A stretch of 64,000 nucleotides of DNA. Source: JAMXLO01 sp963832895. Lineage in GTDB: Bacteria; Pseudomonadota; Alphaproteobacteria; Acetobacterales; Acetobacteraceae. The notes under the pieces were generated by a model that saw only the letters and a program-made list of their open reading frames with translations, was not told the DNA's origin and ran no database searches. Made by a program: the position numbers and the translations under genes. This document shows positions 27,232 to 36,051 of this stretch, one piece after another. Numbering within the stretch: the first letter of the stretch is position 1; each line of letters opens with the position of its first letter. The stretch is from assembly GCA_963832895.1 (NCBI GenBank), contig CAWHVQ010000002.1, positions 310,001 through 374,000 on the forward strand, written 5' to 3'.

Positions 27232-27773
27232 CTAATATGGTGGCGGCGTGACGTAGCCGGGCGGATATGTCGGCGGAGGCGCCGCATAGGCTGAAATTCG
27301 CGGCAGCGCCAACAACGGCACCGACTGCGACGCCTGCCGCCACGCCACCCCAGCTAGGTCCAGAGGAGTAGTTGCCGCCATAGCAACAGCCACCGCCACC
27401 GCCGCCGTAGACATTCACGTTCCGATTGGCGTTGACGTTCGCACTGCGGTTCGCGTTGACGTTCGCACTTCGGTTGCTCGCATTGACGTTTGTCCTGCGG
27501 CTGCTGTTGTTCGCCACGTCGCGATGGAAGTTGTTGCTGTTGAAGTTGCCGCTGCGGTTCGCCCCGCCGCCACCACGGCCACCAGCAGCCCGCCCGCCCC
27601 CTCCCCCTCGTCCGCCGCGCTGTACCGAGGATCACTCGGGACTCATCGGGTCGGTCAACGGTATTGATCGCTCGCGAGACACTGTCCGGCACGAACCGCG
27701 TCACTGGCACGGCCCTGGCGCTGCCGGTGGACGCCAGAACGATCGCAAACAGTAGTGCTGATGTTCTGGGCAT
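27232..27773 (-). pseudogene. Gly/Asn-rich exported protein with frameshifts, copy 1
   Basis: The ATG at 27773 starts a signal peptide ('MPRTSALLFAIVLASTGSA'). The coding signal then shifts into a second frame rich in Asn/Ala/Val repeats ('NRSANVNANRSANVNANR'), a Gly/Cys patch and 'GGVAAGVAVGAVVGAAA', and finishes in a third frame with 'PPPTYPPGYVTPPPY' before TAG 27232-27234. This order is normal for a family of small exported repeat proteins, so the gene has at least two indels. A remnant of a second copy lies at 53209-53335, also next to DUF502. Confidence 0.65.
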
Positions 27774-28308
27774 TTCAATGCCCCAGATACTTGACTTGGA
27801 GCGCCTTGAAGTCGTCGATCGCCTGGGTGCAGGTCGCATGGTCGAAATCATGCCCCATCCCGTAGCCGAACGGAGTATATTTGAGAATCCAATGAGACCG
27901 TCCTACGATGACGCGATGGCCACCAACATCGTCACACCACCTCCCGCCCCAAGCGGGCGCGCAAGAAGAGGGCTCAACCCGCCATCCCGAGCCGCATCGT
28001 CACGATACTCAGCAAGCGGGCCAAGGTTGCCGCCCCTGAGGTGAGGACGCCCCGGCAACGGCGCCGGAGCGCCCGCGCATTGTGACCGCCCGGAAACCAA
28101 GAGGTCGATTTGGCGACGTGCCGGACGTACCGCCGGAGGAACACCAGCGGCGGGGCGATGCCGCCGAGGCACTATTCCGAGAACTTGTGCGTCGAGTGCA
28201 AACGGAATGAAGCCACCACGGCGGCACTAGCGAAGCTACGGGAGCGAGCCTCTACCCACGCCGGCCGAGGCACCGCTGGAACCGTTCAGCGCGTTCCCGT
28301 CGTGGTTC
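27774..28308. other. stretch without a supported gene
   Basis: About 530 bases with short frames on both strands, none with a recognisable domain. Possible remnants cannot be named. Confidence 0.4.
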
Positions 28309-28509
28309 ATGCGCATCGAGTGCGATGGGTGCGGCAAGGTCCAGATGGTCAACGAGGTCCACTCGCCACAGCGGCAACTGACAATCCAGGAGATTCATCA
28401 AGCGCATGCGCCACGATGGCTGCGTCGCCGGGCTGGCAAGGTCGAGTTGCTGACCGGCATCGAGGGCGTCACCAGTCGGCCGGTGTGGCGCATAGTGCTG
28501 ATGAAGTGA
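28309..28509 (+). CDS. Small CxxC protein, hypothetical
   Basis: A 66-residue frame begins 'MRIECDGCGKVQMVNE' with one CxxC pair and ends 'VWRIVLMK'. The zinc-ribbon-like opening and basic middle make it plausible, but no ribosome site is clear and only one Cys pair is present. It lies just upstream of a predicted small RNA unit. Confidence 0.4.
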   Translation: MRIECDGCGKVQMVNEVHSPQRQLTIQEIHQAHAPRWLRRRAGKVELLTGIEGVTSRPVWRIVLMK

Positions 28510-28524
28510 GACAGCGCCGCTGCC

Positions 28525-28553
28525 CGGACACCAGCCAGGTCCATCGCTATGAT
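28525..28553 (+). promoter_or_regulatory. Sigma70-like promoter of small RNA unit A
   Basis: CGGACA (28525-28530), a 17-base spacer and TATGAT (28548-28553) form a promoter directly ahead of unit A. A similarly placed promoter precedes unit B at 29.3 kb. Confidence 0.5.
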
Positions 28554-28559
28554 CGTGCT

Positions 28560-28632
28560 ACCGGGTGTTTCCGGCGCATTTGACTATCTCCAAACCTGGC
28601 CCCGCTGAGTCCTTGTCCAGCGGGGCTTTCTT
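28560..28632 (+). ncRNA. Putative small RNA, unit A
   Basis: About 73 bases run from just after a promoter to a strong terminator (GCCCCGCTG, 10-base loop, CAGCGGGGC, TTTCTTT). The 5' part has CCGGGT...CCGGC able to pair with itself, then CATTTGA. The order of elements and several blocks (CCGGGT, CCGGC-CATT, GCCCCGC/GCGGGGC, TTTCTT) are shared with unit B about 790 bases away. No reading frame fits. No match to a known RNA family comes to mind. Confidence 0.5.
28599..28632 (+). terminator. Rho-independent terminator of unit A
   Basis: A 9-bp perfect stem (28599-28607 with 28618-28626) is followed by TTTCTTTC. Confidence 0.85.
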
Positions 28633-28702
28633 TCGAACCGCGCACGGCCACCAAGTCCGCCTGAGTGCCTGGGGAGCCTGATACGACCACCCCACACAGA
28701 GA

Positions 28703-28721
28703 CGGCGCCACAAAGGCGCCG
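28703..28721 (-). terminator. Hairpin after the lipoprotein gene
   Basis: A 7-bp perfect GC stem (CGGCGCC/GGCGCCG, five-base loop) lies 33 bases beyond the lipoprotein stop. The following minus-strand tract GTCTCTGTG is only weakly T-rich, so terminator function is moderate. Confidence 0.5.
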
Positions 28722-28753
28722 CTCAGCTTCCTTATTGTATGTCTAGCCTCACA

Positions 28754-29203
28754 TTACTGCGACGGCGGCGGCGGGACGAACCACGGCACAGTAATGCCCT
28801 GACAATTTAGGTTTGGGGCAGAAATGTTGGCGACGAGATACCCGTTTTGCGCGACCGTTCCGTTAATCGTGGCCGTTCGATGCTGGCCGCCGACTTCTAG
28901 CGCTGTCATCTGGAAGGTTCTGCTTTGTGCGTTGAGGCTTCCCGAAGCATGGGCCAGCGATTGCATGTTGTTCCAAGCAATTACGCCGTCGAGGGCGCCG
29001 TCCTGGGTTAACACGACGTGCCAGTCAAGTGCGGGGCAGCTGGACTGCGCCGTCGAATGGAAGACGTAAACCCTCCCTGGTGGCAGCTGTTGCACTGCGG
29101 ATGCGACGGCTGGAGAAGGTGGCGGCGGCGGGGGCTGAGGAGTGCAAGCTGCGGCAGAGATCACTACCGCACTGGCAGCCAAGTATGATCTGAACAACGT
29201 CAT
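28754..29203 (-). CDS. Small putative lipoprotein, hypothetical
   Basis: From the ATG at 29203 (AGGGGGA ribosome site) the protein has 149 residues, with a signal and lipobox 'VISAAACTPQP' followed by a Pro-rich linker. The mature domain ('PGRVYVFHSTAQSSCPALDW', 'GALDGVIAWNNMQSLAHASG', 'LNCQGITVPW') has two Cys and looks like a small beta-sandwich, recalling the lipoproteins with a conserved Trp-His core found in rhizobia. A longer frame to 29374 is a shadow. Function unknown. Confidence 0.7.
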   Translation of the reverse strand: MTLFRSYLAASAVVISAAACTPQPPPPPPSPAVASAVQQLPPGRVYVFHSTAQSSCPALDWHVVLTQDGALDGVIAWNNMQSLAHASGSLNAQSRTFQMTALEVGGQHRTATINGTVAQNGYLVANISAPNLNCQGITVPWFVPPPPSQ

Positions 29204-29318
29204 TGTTTCGTTCCCCCTGTTTCTATCTCTGTTAGTGCCCGAGCTGCGAAGTCTGCCGAAAAGTCTTTCTTCCTGCAACCGCCTCGGCCCTCGTTTAGCC
29301 AGTTGCCAGTAGCCGCCG

Positions 29319-29348
29319 TGACATCCGGCAGTGGGACGCGCTATAGTG
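29319..29348 (+). promoter_or_regulatory. Sigma70-like promoter of small RNA unit B
   Basis: GTGACA (29319-29324), an 18-base spacer and TATAGT (29343-29348) stand ahead of unit B in the divergent gap between a lipoprotein gene and the Rap1a-like gene. Confidence 0.55.
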
Positions 29349-29354
29349 GCTTGT

Positions 29355-29432
29355 CCGGGTCGTTTGTCCGGCACATTGAGATTTCTGGACCTTGCCCCGC
29401 CGTAGCCCCCAAGCTCAGGCGGGGCATTTCTT
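29355..29432 (+). ncRNA. Putative small RNA, unit B
   Basis: About 78 bases from just after the promoter to a terminator (TGCCCCGCC, 16-base loop, GGCGGGGCA, TTTCTT). It shares with unit A the CCGGGT block, the CCGGC-CATT block and the terminator stem, but the loop and the region between differ, as expected for paralogous structured RNAs rather than a recent duplication. It lies in an intergenic region, antisense to nothing recognised. Confidence 0.5.
29393..29432 (+). terminator. Rho-independent terminator of unit B
   Basis: A 9-bp perfect stem (29393-29401 with 29418-29426) followed by TTTCTT on the plus strand. Confidence 0.8.
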
Positions 29433-29488
29433 GCCGCACGGGCGCTCAGTTCGCGGCAGTGCGTCCACAGGCAAGGTGACAGCCCTTT

Positions 29489-29854
29489 TCATCCCTTGCA
29501 GGGATACCGTTCTGACATGAAACGGATGAGGCTCACGCTGGCGACGTCCGTCATGCGGGCGGCATCGGCACTCACCCATTTGGCGTACTCCGCCATGGTC
29601 TCGCTGCGCTTCGGGGCCGGTTTGGGGAAGCAAATCTTCGATCCACCGGGATTCTGACTTTCGGCCTGCACCACGCCCTGCGCGAAGCCGTTGCAAAAAT
29701 TGAGCATGGCGGCATTGCTCGGCGTGGTCGGGCGGGCAGCGCAGGCGACGGCAAGGTCTTCGGCGGTCCGAATATTGAGGCTAGGGGCCTTGGGTGCCGG
29801 CGCGGCGTTGACGGTCCAGAGCAGAATGAACGGAAGGAGGATCTTACGGTGCAT
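29489..29854 (-). CDS. Rap1a/Tai-like small exported protein
   Basis: The 121-residue protein has a signal peptide (about 18 residues) and a mature helical domain with four cysteines in the pattern of the Rap1a/Tai immunity family ('ACAARPTTPSNAAMLNFCNG', 'ICFPKPAPKRSE', 'ERYPCKG'). In Serratia, Rap proteins neutralise peptidoglycan amidase effectors of type VI secretion; in Alphaproteobacteria the fold is common and usually has no nearby effector. None is seen here, so an immunity role is not supported. Name reflects the fold only. Confidence 0.75.
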   Translation of the reverse strand: MHRKILLPFILLWTVNAAPAPKAPSLNIRTAEDLAVACAARPTTPSNAAMLNFCNGFAQGVVQAESQNPGGSKICFPKPAPKRSETMAEYAKWVSADAARMTDVASVSLIRFMSERYPCKG

Positions 29855-29987
29855 GGCGCATCGCTAGCATACAGGGCGGCGTCCTGTCGCCTGGGCGCGA
29901 TCGCCGCATCGGTACGCCACCCGACGGCCGGTTGATCTGGATCAGCACTGTCTGCCATGTTGACGCGGTCCCAGGAGAGAATGTCCC

Positions 29988-30722
29988 ATGAAGCGTCGTG
30001 TCATGCTGGCAGCAGTACTTGCTGCTGGAACCATACTGTCGGCGAGTGCGAGGGCCGATGACGCGATCTCGCCGGAGGCGCGGAGCGCGGTCGAGAACAT
30101 GAACAAAGCGTTGTCGGCTGAGACGTTCAGTTTCGAGGCTGATGTGATCCAGCAGTACGACCACAATGGTCAACCCCTGCACATCTTCCACGACGCTGAG
30201 GTCTCGGTCAGACGACCGGACCACTTGGCGATTGATATGACCGGCGATGACGGCGCCACCCGGATCACTTACGACGGCAAGACCCTCACCAATTTCAACA
30301 AGGGTGCCAACAAATACATCCAAATGCCGGTCACCGGCAGCGTCGAGACCATGCTGCGGGAAGCGTCAAAGCGGATGGGGGTCGATTTTCCGCTGGCCGA
30401 TTTGCTAGCCGATAAGCCGGGAGAATCGTTCTTGGATGGTGTAACGACTGGCTCGATGGTCGGCGAGGCATCGTTCGAGGGCAACGCGGGCCACCATTTC
30501 CTGTTCTTGCAGCCTCCTGGGATCGAGCTTGAGCTTTTCACCGAGGACGGTACCTCGCTGCCGCGCCGGATTGTAGTGACGTACCGATCGATCCCCGGTG
30601 AGCCGCAGTTCATATCTGAACTGGAGGACTGGAAGGTCGGAGACGCGATTCATGACGAGGCTTTCGCCACCCAAGTCCCGCCCGATGCCACCAAGATTGA
30701 GCCGAAGGAGCCGAGCCAATGA
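29988..30722 (+). CDS. DUF2092 periplasmic protein (LolA-like fold)
   Basis: The 244-residue protein has a signal peptide (cleavage near ASARA, residue 23) and a mature domain of DUF2092: 'TFSFEADVIQQYDHNGQPLH', 'YDGKTLTNFNKGANKYIQMP', 'LPRRIVVTYRSIPGEPQF'. The fold is like the lipoprotein carrier LolA/LolB, suggesting binding of a lipid or acyl chain in the periplasm. It overlaps by ATGA with the next start (30719), which begins the small exported repeat protein now broken by IS debris. Function beyond the fold is unknown. Confidence 0.85.
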   Translation: MKRRVMLAAVLAAGTILSASARADDAISPEARSAVENMNKALSAETFSFEADVIQQYDHNGQPLHIFHDAEVSVRRPDHLAIDMTGDDGATRITYDGKTLTNFNKGANKYIQMPVTGSVETMLREASKRMGVDFPLADLLADKPGESFLDGVTTGSMVGEASFEGNAGHHFLFLQPPGIELELFTEDGTSLPRRIVVTYRSIPGEPQFISELEDWKVGDAIHDEAFATQVPPDATKIEPKEPSQ

Positions 30723-30773
30723 AGCGCCTAGCCCGTCCTATTCATCGCATTGAAGTTGGTGGTGCTGTCTGAT
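30719..30773 (+). pseudogene. 5' end of a small exported repeat-protein gene, interrupted
   Basis: ATG at 30719, coupled to the DUF2092 stop, starts 'MKRLARPIHRIEVGGAV' and stops at once. Genes following DUF2092 usually encode small exported Gly/Ala repeat proteins; the matching signal peptide end and repeats appear at 31822-31998. IS fragments lie between. Confidence 0.5.
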
Positions 30774-30814
30774 GAGCAGGCGCGTTGCGGCATGTCGCCT
30801 GTTTCATCGCGAAG

Positions 30815-31222
30815 TCAGTCAGGTTCATGACGGTGTTGGATGTTGGCGGGACTGGGTGTGTGCGGGGACGGAGCACCCGTCGTGTTACGGTCCGGCGGGC
30901 TGGAGGCTGATAGCGATGCGGCACCGCGCGCGTCCGTGCGGTCCGTCTTCACCGGCATCGCCTTGAAGGCATCACGAACGTGCCGGGTCTCCAGCAACTC
31001 AACCGTAAGCCCCGCCTCGCGCATGCCCGCATACAGCCATTGCGACAAAGGGCCAGCCTCGAGGCCGATCCGTGTCAAGGCGACCTCCAACCTGCCGAAC
31101 CAACCAATCAAGGCCTCCGGCTCACTCGCAACCTTTGCCTCGCGCACGATCCGGCCACCCGCATCAACAACGCAGATGCTCGCACTTTCCAGTGACACAT
31201 CGATCCCTGCATATTGCTCCAT
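30815..31222 (-). pseudogene. IS110-family transposase, N-terminal fragment
   Basis: The first 100 residues ('MEQYAGIDVSLESASICVVD', 'LETRHVRDAFKAMPVKTDRT') are the DEDD RuvC-like domain of an IS110 transposase, retaining the Asp in GIDVS and the TDRTDA motif. The protein then leaves the family and the C-terminal serine domain is absent. It differs from the intact IS110 at 35 kb. Confidence 0.8.
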
Positions 31223-31309
31223 GGTCGTCCCTCGATGATGCTTGGAGCAGGGAAATCCTGACTCCGCTCAATGATACCATCACTCTGAGCTGGACTTTGG
31301 CCATTTTCG

Positions 31310-31745
31310 GGTTGACCTGGGTTGAATTGAATGTGATCGAACGCCGGATTCGCGGCTGATCTTCTGCGGGCGAGTCTCTCCCGAATGTCGATTTGGGGGA
31401 GCGACGCGGGACGTGAGTTCAAGCCGCCTTGTACCTGCAAGCCTGGCGCTATGGTTGCAGCCTTTCAGAGAGGGTTTCACGGCACCGACATGGGAGCATG
31501 TTCTTGTGCTGATCGTGGGCGGCATCCTCACCCCCGGGCGACGTACCGTCGCTGCCGCCTTGCGCGTGGTGGGGTTCGAGCAGGCGATGGACTTCGCCAA
31601 CTATCACCGCGTGCTCAACCGCAATCGCTGGTCAAGCCGTTGGGTCGCTCGATGTCTGTTCCGGGTATTGGTCAATAACTTGGTACCAACCGGCCCGGTC
31701 ATCATGGGCCTCGACGACACGATCGAGCGGCGATGGGGTGATCAA
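31310..31745 (+). pseudogene. IS701/DDE_5-type transposase, N-terminal fragment
   Basis: About 110 residues ('WEHVLVLIVGGILTPGRRTV', 'FANYHRVLNRNRWSSRWVAR', 'PVIMGLDDTIERRWG') match the N-terminal part of IS701-like transposases including the first catalytic Asp in LDDT. The element ends abruptly near 31745. It lies between the two halves of the DUF2092-linked gene. Confidence 0.7.
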
Positions 31746-31821
31746 CGCCGCCTGCTACGCTGCGTAAATGGCCAAAGTCCAGCTGAGGGACGGCCACATA
31801 ACCAGCCAGACTGGTGCCGGC

Positions 31822-31998
31822 CCGTTACCCCATCTAGCCATCCTGCTTACCGCCCTGCTTGCGTCGCATCAGGCGATGGCTTGGGGCGCTGTGCAAGGGC
31901 GCTACGGCGGCGCTGCGTATCGGGGTCCTGCTGGCGGGGCGGCGGGGCGTACGCCGTCTGGGGCGACGGCTGTGCGCGCACCGTACGGTGGAACCGCT
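31822..31998 (+). pseudogene. Remnant of exported Gly/Ala repeat protein
   Basis: The frame 'HLAILLTALLASHQAMAWGA' is a signal-peptide end followed by repeats such as 'GRYGGAAYRGPAGGAAG'. It ends in the frame of TAG at about 31998. It fits as the continuation of the gene begun at 30719. At about 31990 another frame enters the phospholipase D gene. Confidence 0.5.
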
Positions 31999-33115
31999 TA
32001 GTCTGTTCAACCCGTTTACCAACCGTCGGTGGTCAAGACTCGACTTCATTCGCGACTTCCGCAGGGTCAACCGCCGAATGCACAACAAGCTGATCGTGAC
32101 CGATAATGCGGCGGCGATCGTCGGTGGCCGCAATATCGGCGACATCTATTACGGCGTGAACACCATCGCCAACTATCGCGATCTGGATGTGCTCGCGGTT
32201 GGACCTGTCGTCCACGATCTGTCGCGAGTGTTCGACCGATACTGGCACAGCCGCTCGACCGTGCCGATCGCGGCCATTGTCGATCGCGCCTATGGCGCTG
32301 CCGATCTCGACGCCATCCTGATTCGCCTGCGCGATGAGATCGCCGCTGCCGACTACCCCTATCCGATCGGCCAGGACTTAGACAATCTGGCGGCCCGTGG
32401 CGCGGAGCTTCGCAACAATCTCGTCTGGGCGCACGGCCAAATCGTCGCCGACGACCCGGAAGCCGTTGCGCGCGGCAAGGCGAGCGACGAGGTGGTCCAG
32501 TTCATTCGCGGGCGAGTCGCCGGGCTGAGGAAGGAACTGCTCATCGAGTCGCCCTATTTCGTCCTGCCCGCACGGGCGCAGGCAACCGTCAAGGCGCTGC
32601 ACGAGCGCAATGTCCGGGTGCGCGTGCTGACCAACTCGCTCGCCTCGAACGACATGCTGGCGGCGCATTCAGGTTATGCCAAGACCCGCAGGCGGCTGCT
32701 CGAATATGGCATGGAACTGTATGAGCTAGGCCCGGATACCGACGCCTTCCGGTCGGGCTGGTCGCCCCTTTCCGGGCGGTCGCCAGCGGCCTTGCATACC
32801 AAAGCCATGGCCTTCGACCGTGAAGCCGTGCTCATCGGCAGCTTCAATCTCGACCCACGCTCTGCTGTAATCAACACCGAGGCTAGCCTCTATATTGAGA
32901 GTCCGGAGCTTGCGGAACGGCTGAGGGCCTACATGAAGACCGGCGTCGTGCCCGCGAACAGCTACCGCGTCCTCCTCGACCCGAATGACGGTATCATCTG
33001 GGAGACAGTGATGGACGGCCAAACGGTGCGCTACCGGGACGAGCCAGGAGCCGGCTTCCGCCGACGCTTCGTCGCCAACTTGTTGAAGCTCCTGCCGATC
33101 GACTCGCAGCTATGA
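31990..33115 (+). pseudogene. Phospholipase D / cardiolipin synthase-like protein, N-terminally truncated
   Basis: About 375 residues carry two HKD motifs, 'HNKLIVTD' (with 'GGRNIGDIYYG') and 'HTKAMAFD' (with 'GSFNLDPRS'), so both catalytic halves of a PLD-superfamily enzyme remain. Homologues have a further N-terminal region of about 130 residues before the first motif; here it is replaced by the end of a Gly/Ala repeat gene, so the reading frame open from 31859 is a chance fusion. The enzyme would join or transfer phosphatidyl groups (cardiolipin synthesis) in the membrane. Activity of the truncated form is doubtful. Confidence 0.75.
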
Positions 33116-33199
33116 GGCGGGAGCCGTGACAATTTCCATCGAATGGGGCTATCTCTGGTTTGACCTGATGCAGACTGGTTCGAGGAAAGGGGAGCTATC

Positions 33200-33700
33200 A
33201 TGGCAACAGCATTGTCGGTGGCCGCGCTCTTCGCCGAGCGCGATGCACTTCGTCGGCGCGACACACAAGCCGAGGAACAACTCCATCGGCAGAGAGAGGA
33301 GGAGCTTGTCGAGTTCAGGAAGCGTCTCGACAATTTCAAGCTGACCGAGGAGATCATTCAATCCGGCCTGGACAGAATCAAGCGCGCCTTCGAGCGTGGC
33401 GAGACTGAACTGATGTTCTCATCATTCCCCAGCAGCTTTTGTACCGATGGCGGCCGAGCGATCATCAATGCCGGGGTGCCGCCGATCAACAAGCCGAGTA
33501 AGGAAGAGGTGGCACGACAGGCAGAACAACCCGACTGGCTGATGACCCTGCCCGCAGGGGTGCATCAGGTCTTTGATTACTGGAAAGCAAACCTGAAGCC
33601 CGGTGGCTTCAAGTTCGAGGCACGCATCATCAACTACCCCGGTGGCATGCCAGGAGATGTCGGCCTGTTCTTCTCCTGGCCGAAGGACAGTGAACCATAA
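33200..33700 (+). CDS. Conserved hypothetical protein
   Basis: A 166-residue protein starts after GGGGAG. Its N-terminal third is helical and charged (coiled-coil-like, 'DTQAEEQLHRQREEELVEFR'), and the C-terminal half is globular ('FPSSFCTDGGRAIINAGVPP', 'GVHQVFDYWKANLKPGGFKF', 'GDVGLFFSWPKD'). It is known to me only as an uncharacterised protein found near stress or polyphosphate genes. It precedes ppk2 by 20 bases, so co-transcription is likely. Confidence 0.65.
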   Translation: MATALSVAALFAERDALRRRDTQAEEQLHRQREEELVEFRKRLDNFKLTEEIIQSGLDRIKRAFERGETELMFSSFPSSFCTDGGRAIINAGVPPINKPSKEEVARQAEQPDWLMTLPAGVHQVFDYWKANLKPGGFKFEARIINYPGGMPGDVGLFFSWPKDSEP

Positions 33701-33720
33701 CCTAACGGGGGAACCACCAT

Positions 33721-34427
33721 GAGCGAGGAAAAACTCAAGGGCAAGGACTACGAGCGCGAACTGACCAAACTGCATGTCGAACTGGTCAAGCTGCAACAAT
33801 GGGTTCAAAGGGAGGGGTGAAAGTCTGCGTCCTATTTGAGGGGCGCGACGGCGCCGGCAAGGGCGGCGTCATCAAAGCAATCACCGAGCGGGTCAGCCCG
33901 CGCGTATTTCGTGTCGTGGCATTACCGGCGCCGACCGAGCGCGAGAAATCTCAGATGTACATTCAGCGGTACATCCCGCATCTACCGGCCGCAGGCGAGA
34001 TCGTGATCTTCGACCGAAGCTGGTACAACCGCGCTGGCGTCGAGCGGGTGATGGGCTTTTGCACGGAGGAACAGGTCAAGCGCTTCTTTCAGTTGGCGCC
34101 GCTCACGGAAAAGGCGATCGTAGACTCCAACATCGTCCTGCTGAAGTACTGGCTAGAAGTCAGCGAGAAAGAACAGACACGGCGGCTGGAGGCTCGCATC
34201 GATGATGGGCGGAAGACATGGAAGCTGTCGCCGATGGACCTGAAGTCATACAGCCATTGGTATGACTATTCTCGTGCCCACGACGAAATGTTCAAGGCGA
34301 CCGACACGCCGTGGGCGCCGTGGTACGTGGTTCACTCTGACGACAAGAAGCGGGCACGGCTGAACCTCATCACACACCTGCTGAATCACATCCCCTACAA
34401 AGAAGCGCCGCGCGAGAAAGTAAAACT
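33721..34427 (+). pseudogene. ppk2: Polyphosphate kinase 2, main part (frameshift and IS insertion)
   Basis: ATG 33721 starts 'MSEEKLKGKDYERELTKLHV'; the frame ends at 33822 but continues after a one-base shift into 'KVCVLFEGRDGAGKGGVIKA' (Walker A GRDGAGKGG), 'DRSWYNRAGVERVMGF' and the lid region. Class 2 polyphosphate kinases phosphorylate NDPs or NMPs with polyP. At 34427 the gene is cut by an ISL3 element; the rest of the C-terminus is at 37404-37487. The frameshift lies in the run ggagggg near 33816-33822. Only the last 25 residues are separated, so a truncated but active enzyme is conceivable if the frameshift is an error. Confidence 0.88.
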
Positions 34428-34616
34428 GCTTCCTCGCTGTTTGGCGTGGGTAGAAACGACCGTTCGTGTTGATAACCGATGTTTTTCGGTTGGCTGAGGG
34501 CGTTTTTCCGTTCTTTAATCGCGGGCAGTTGGCAAGCCCAAACTCGCTTTTAGTTCGGCATGAAGCGCCGCTTTTCGTCCGGCCCATGCGCGATCAGCGC
34601 GCCGAGCAGAGATTGG

Positions 34617-34665
34617 GTCAAGACGGGCCGCAGGCCCCCGCGCAGCGGCGCGCAGCGGTCTTGAC
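34617..34665. repeat. 49-bp palindromic repeat A
   Basis: Outer arms GTCAAGAC and GTCTTGAC enclose GC-rich inner hairpins; the sequence cgagcacgacg follows. Related units B and C are at 36052 and 47747. Confidence 0.8.
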
Positions 34666-34915
34666 GCAATCGAGCACGACGCGAGGCTGCGGTGAGGTCG
34701 GGCGTCATCGCTGCCGGATCATGGTTCTTTCCGCGGTCGGCCCACACAGCGTAACGCAGGCAGCCGCAACATGGCGATCCGGAAGGCCGGTGCTCCTCAT
34801 GTCCCGGGCGCGGTCACCGCTGCGATGCGGGCCGCTGCGGAAAAAGCGAAGCCACCGAGCCTCGTCCCGGCAGGGACGTCCTCCCACCCGTCAGTCGGGC
34901 GGAACCGTTGGCGGC

Positions 34916-35953
34916 TCAGACGCGAGCGGGTATCCCGGCGCAATCGAAGTCGCGATCGCTTTTCCAGACAACATGCATGATGACGGCGAGTTTGCGGGCC
35001 ACGGCCACGGTGCTCCGACGCAAGCCGATCCGCGCCGCTAATGCGCGCCCCCAGCTTCGCAGCGTGCTGTCGGTTACCTTGCGCGTGAGAATGGCATTTG
35101 CCGCCTGGAACAGATAGGAGCGCAGAAGCCCGTCGCCGCATTTGGAGATGTGCCCCGCGCAGTCGACATCCCCGGACTGGTAGCGGCGGGGGGTCAGGCC
35201 CAGATAGGCACCGACGGTGCTGGATTGTCTGAACCGTTCCGGATTGTCGATGACGGCGACATAGGCGAGCGCGACGATCACTCCGACCGCCGGAATGCTC
35301 ATGAGCCTCCGCGCGGCGGGATCAGACTTGGCGCGCTTGAGAAGATGGCCGTCAAGGATACGGATCTGTTCGCGCAGGCTTTGCCAGACGGCAAGCATTG
35401 GCTCGGCGATGGCGCACAGAGCTGGGTTATCGTCGCAGACCTCTCGCACGCGGCGGGCGAACAGACCGCCCGCTCCTTTGCGAACCACATGACCGAACGC
35501 CTTCAGCAGGCCACGCAACGTATTGGCCGTCGCCTGACGTTGCGAGACAAGTTGCGCGCGGGCCACCAGCAGAAGCCGCAACGACTGCGCATCCATGCTC
35601 TTGATGGTAATCTCGCGGAACCAGCCGGTCCGCACCACCTGCGCCAGGCCATGCGCATCATTGGCGTCGGTCTTATTGATCTGCACGCGCAGGACGGCCT
35701 TGGCGTGGCGTGCGTCGAGGCAGACGACCGGCACGCCGCGTGTGCGCAAGGCCCGGGTCAGAAAATTCGACAGCAATCCGGTCTCAAGCCCGGCTCGGAC
35801 GAGACGCGGGGCGTGCCGATGGATGGTTCCGGTAATGACATCGGGGTCGGTAGCGCACTTGCCACGCCACACGACCGCGCCTTGTTCATCAATCACACAG
35901 ACTGAGGTCAGTTCCTGCGAAACATCCAAGCCAACATAGTGTGACGGTTCCAT
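34916..35953 (-). CDS. IS110-family transposase
   Basis: The 345-residue protein is full-length for IS110. The N-terminal DEDD domain shows 'HYVGLDVSQELTSVCVID', 'GLETGLLSNFLTRAL' and 'INKTDANDAHGLA'; the C-terminal transposase_20 domain shows 'LMSIPAVGVIVALAYVA' and 'STVGAYLGLTPRRYQSGDVD', with the conserved serine in this region. IS110 enzymes act with a bridge RNA from the non-coding end of the element; such a region may lie in 34666-34915 or 35954-36051. The gene is nested inside ISL3 and lies between palindromes A and B. Confidence 0.93.
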   Translation of the reverse strand: MEPSHYVGLDVSQELTSVCVIDEQGAVVWRGKCATDPDVITGTIHRHAPRLVRAGLETGLLSNFLTRALRTRGVPVVCLDARHAKAVLRVQINKTDANDAHGLAQVVRTGWFREITIKSMDAQSLRLLLVARAQLVSQRQATANTLRGLLKAFGHVVRKGAGGLFARRVREVCDDNPALCAIAEPMLAVWQSLREQIRILDGHLLKRAKSDPAARRLMSIPAVGVIVALAYVAVIDNPERFRQSSTVGAYLGLTPRRYQSGDVDCAGHISKCGDGLLRSYLFQAANAILTRKVTDSTLRSWGRALAARIGLRRSTVAVARKLAVIMHVVWKSDRDFDCAGIPARV

Positions 35954-36051
35954 GGGGTGTTCTCCTGGCGTTATGCCGCCAGGAGGCTAATCCCAGCAGC
36001 GATTACCCCATGTCCCGGCCTGATTACCGCGAGGCGCCGCGCACAGGCGCG

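Noticed and set aside
29489..29854. Type VI secretion immunity role for the Rap1a-like protein
   Set aside because: No effector or secretion gene is nearby and the fold is common outside such systems.
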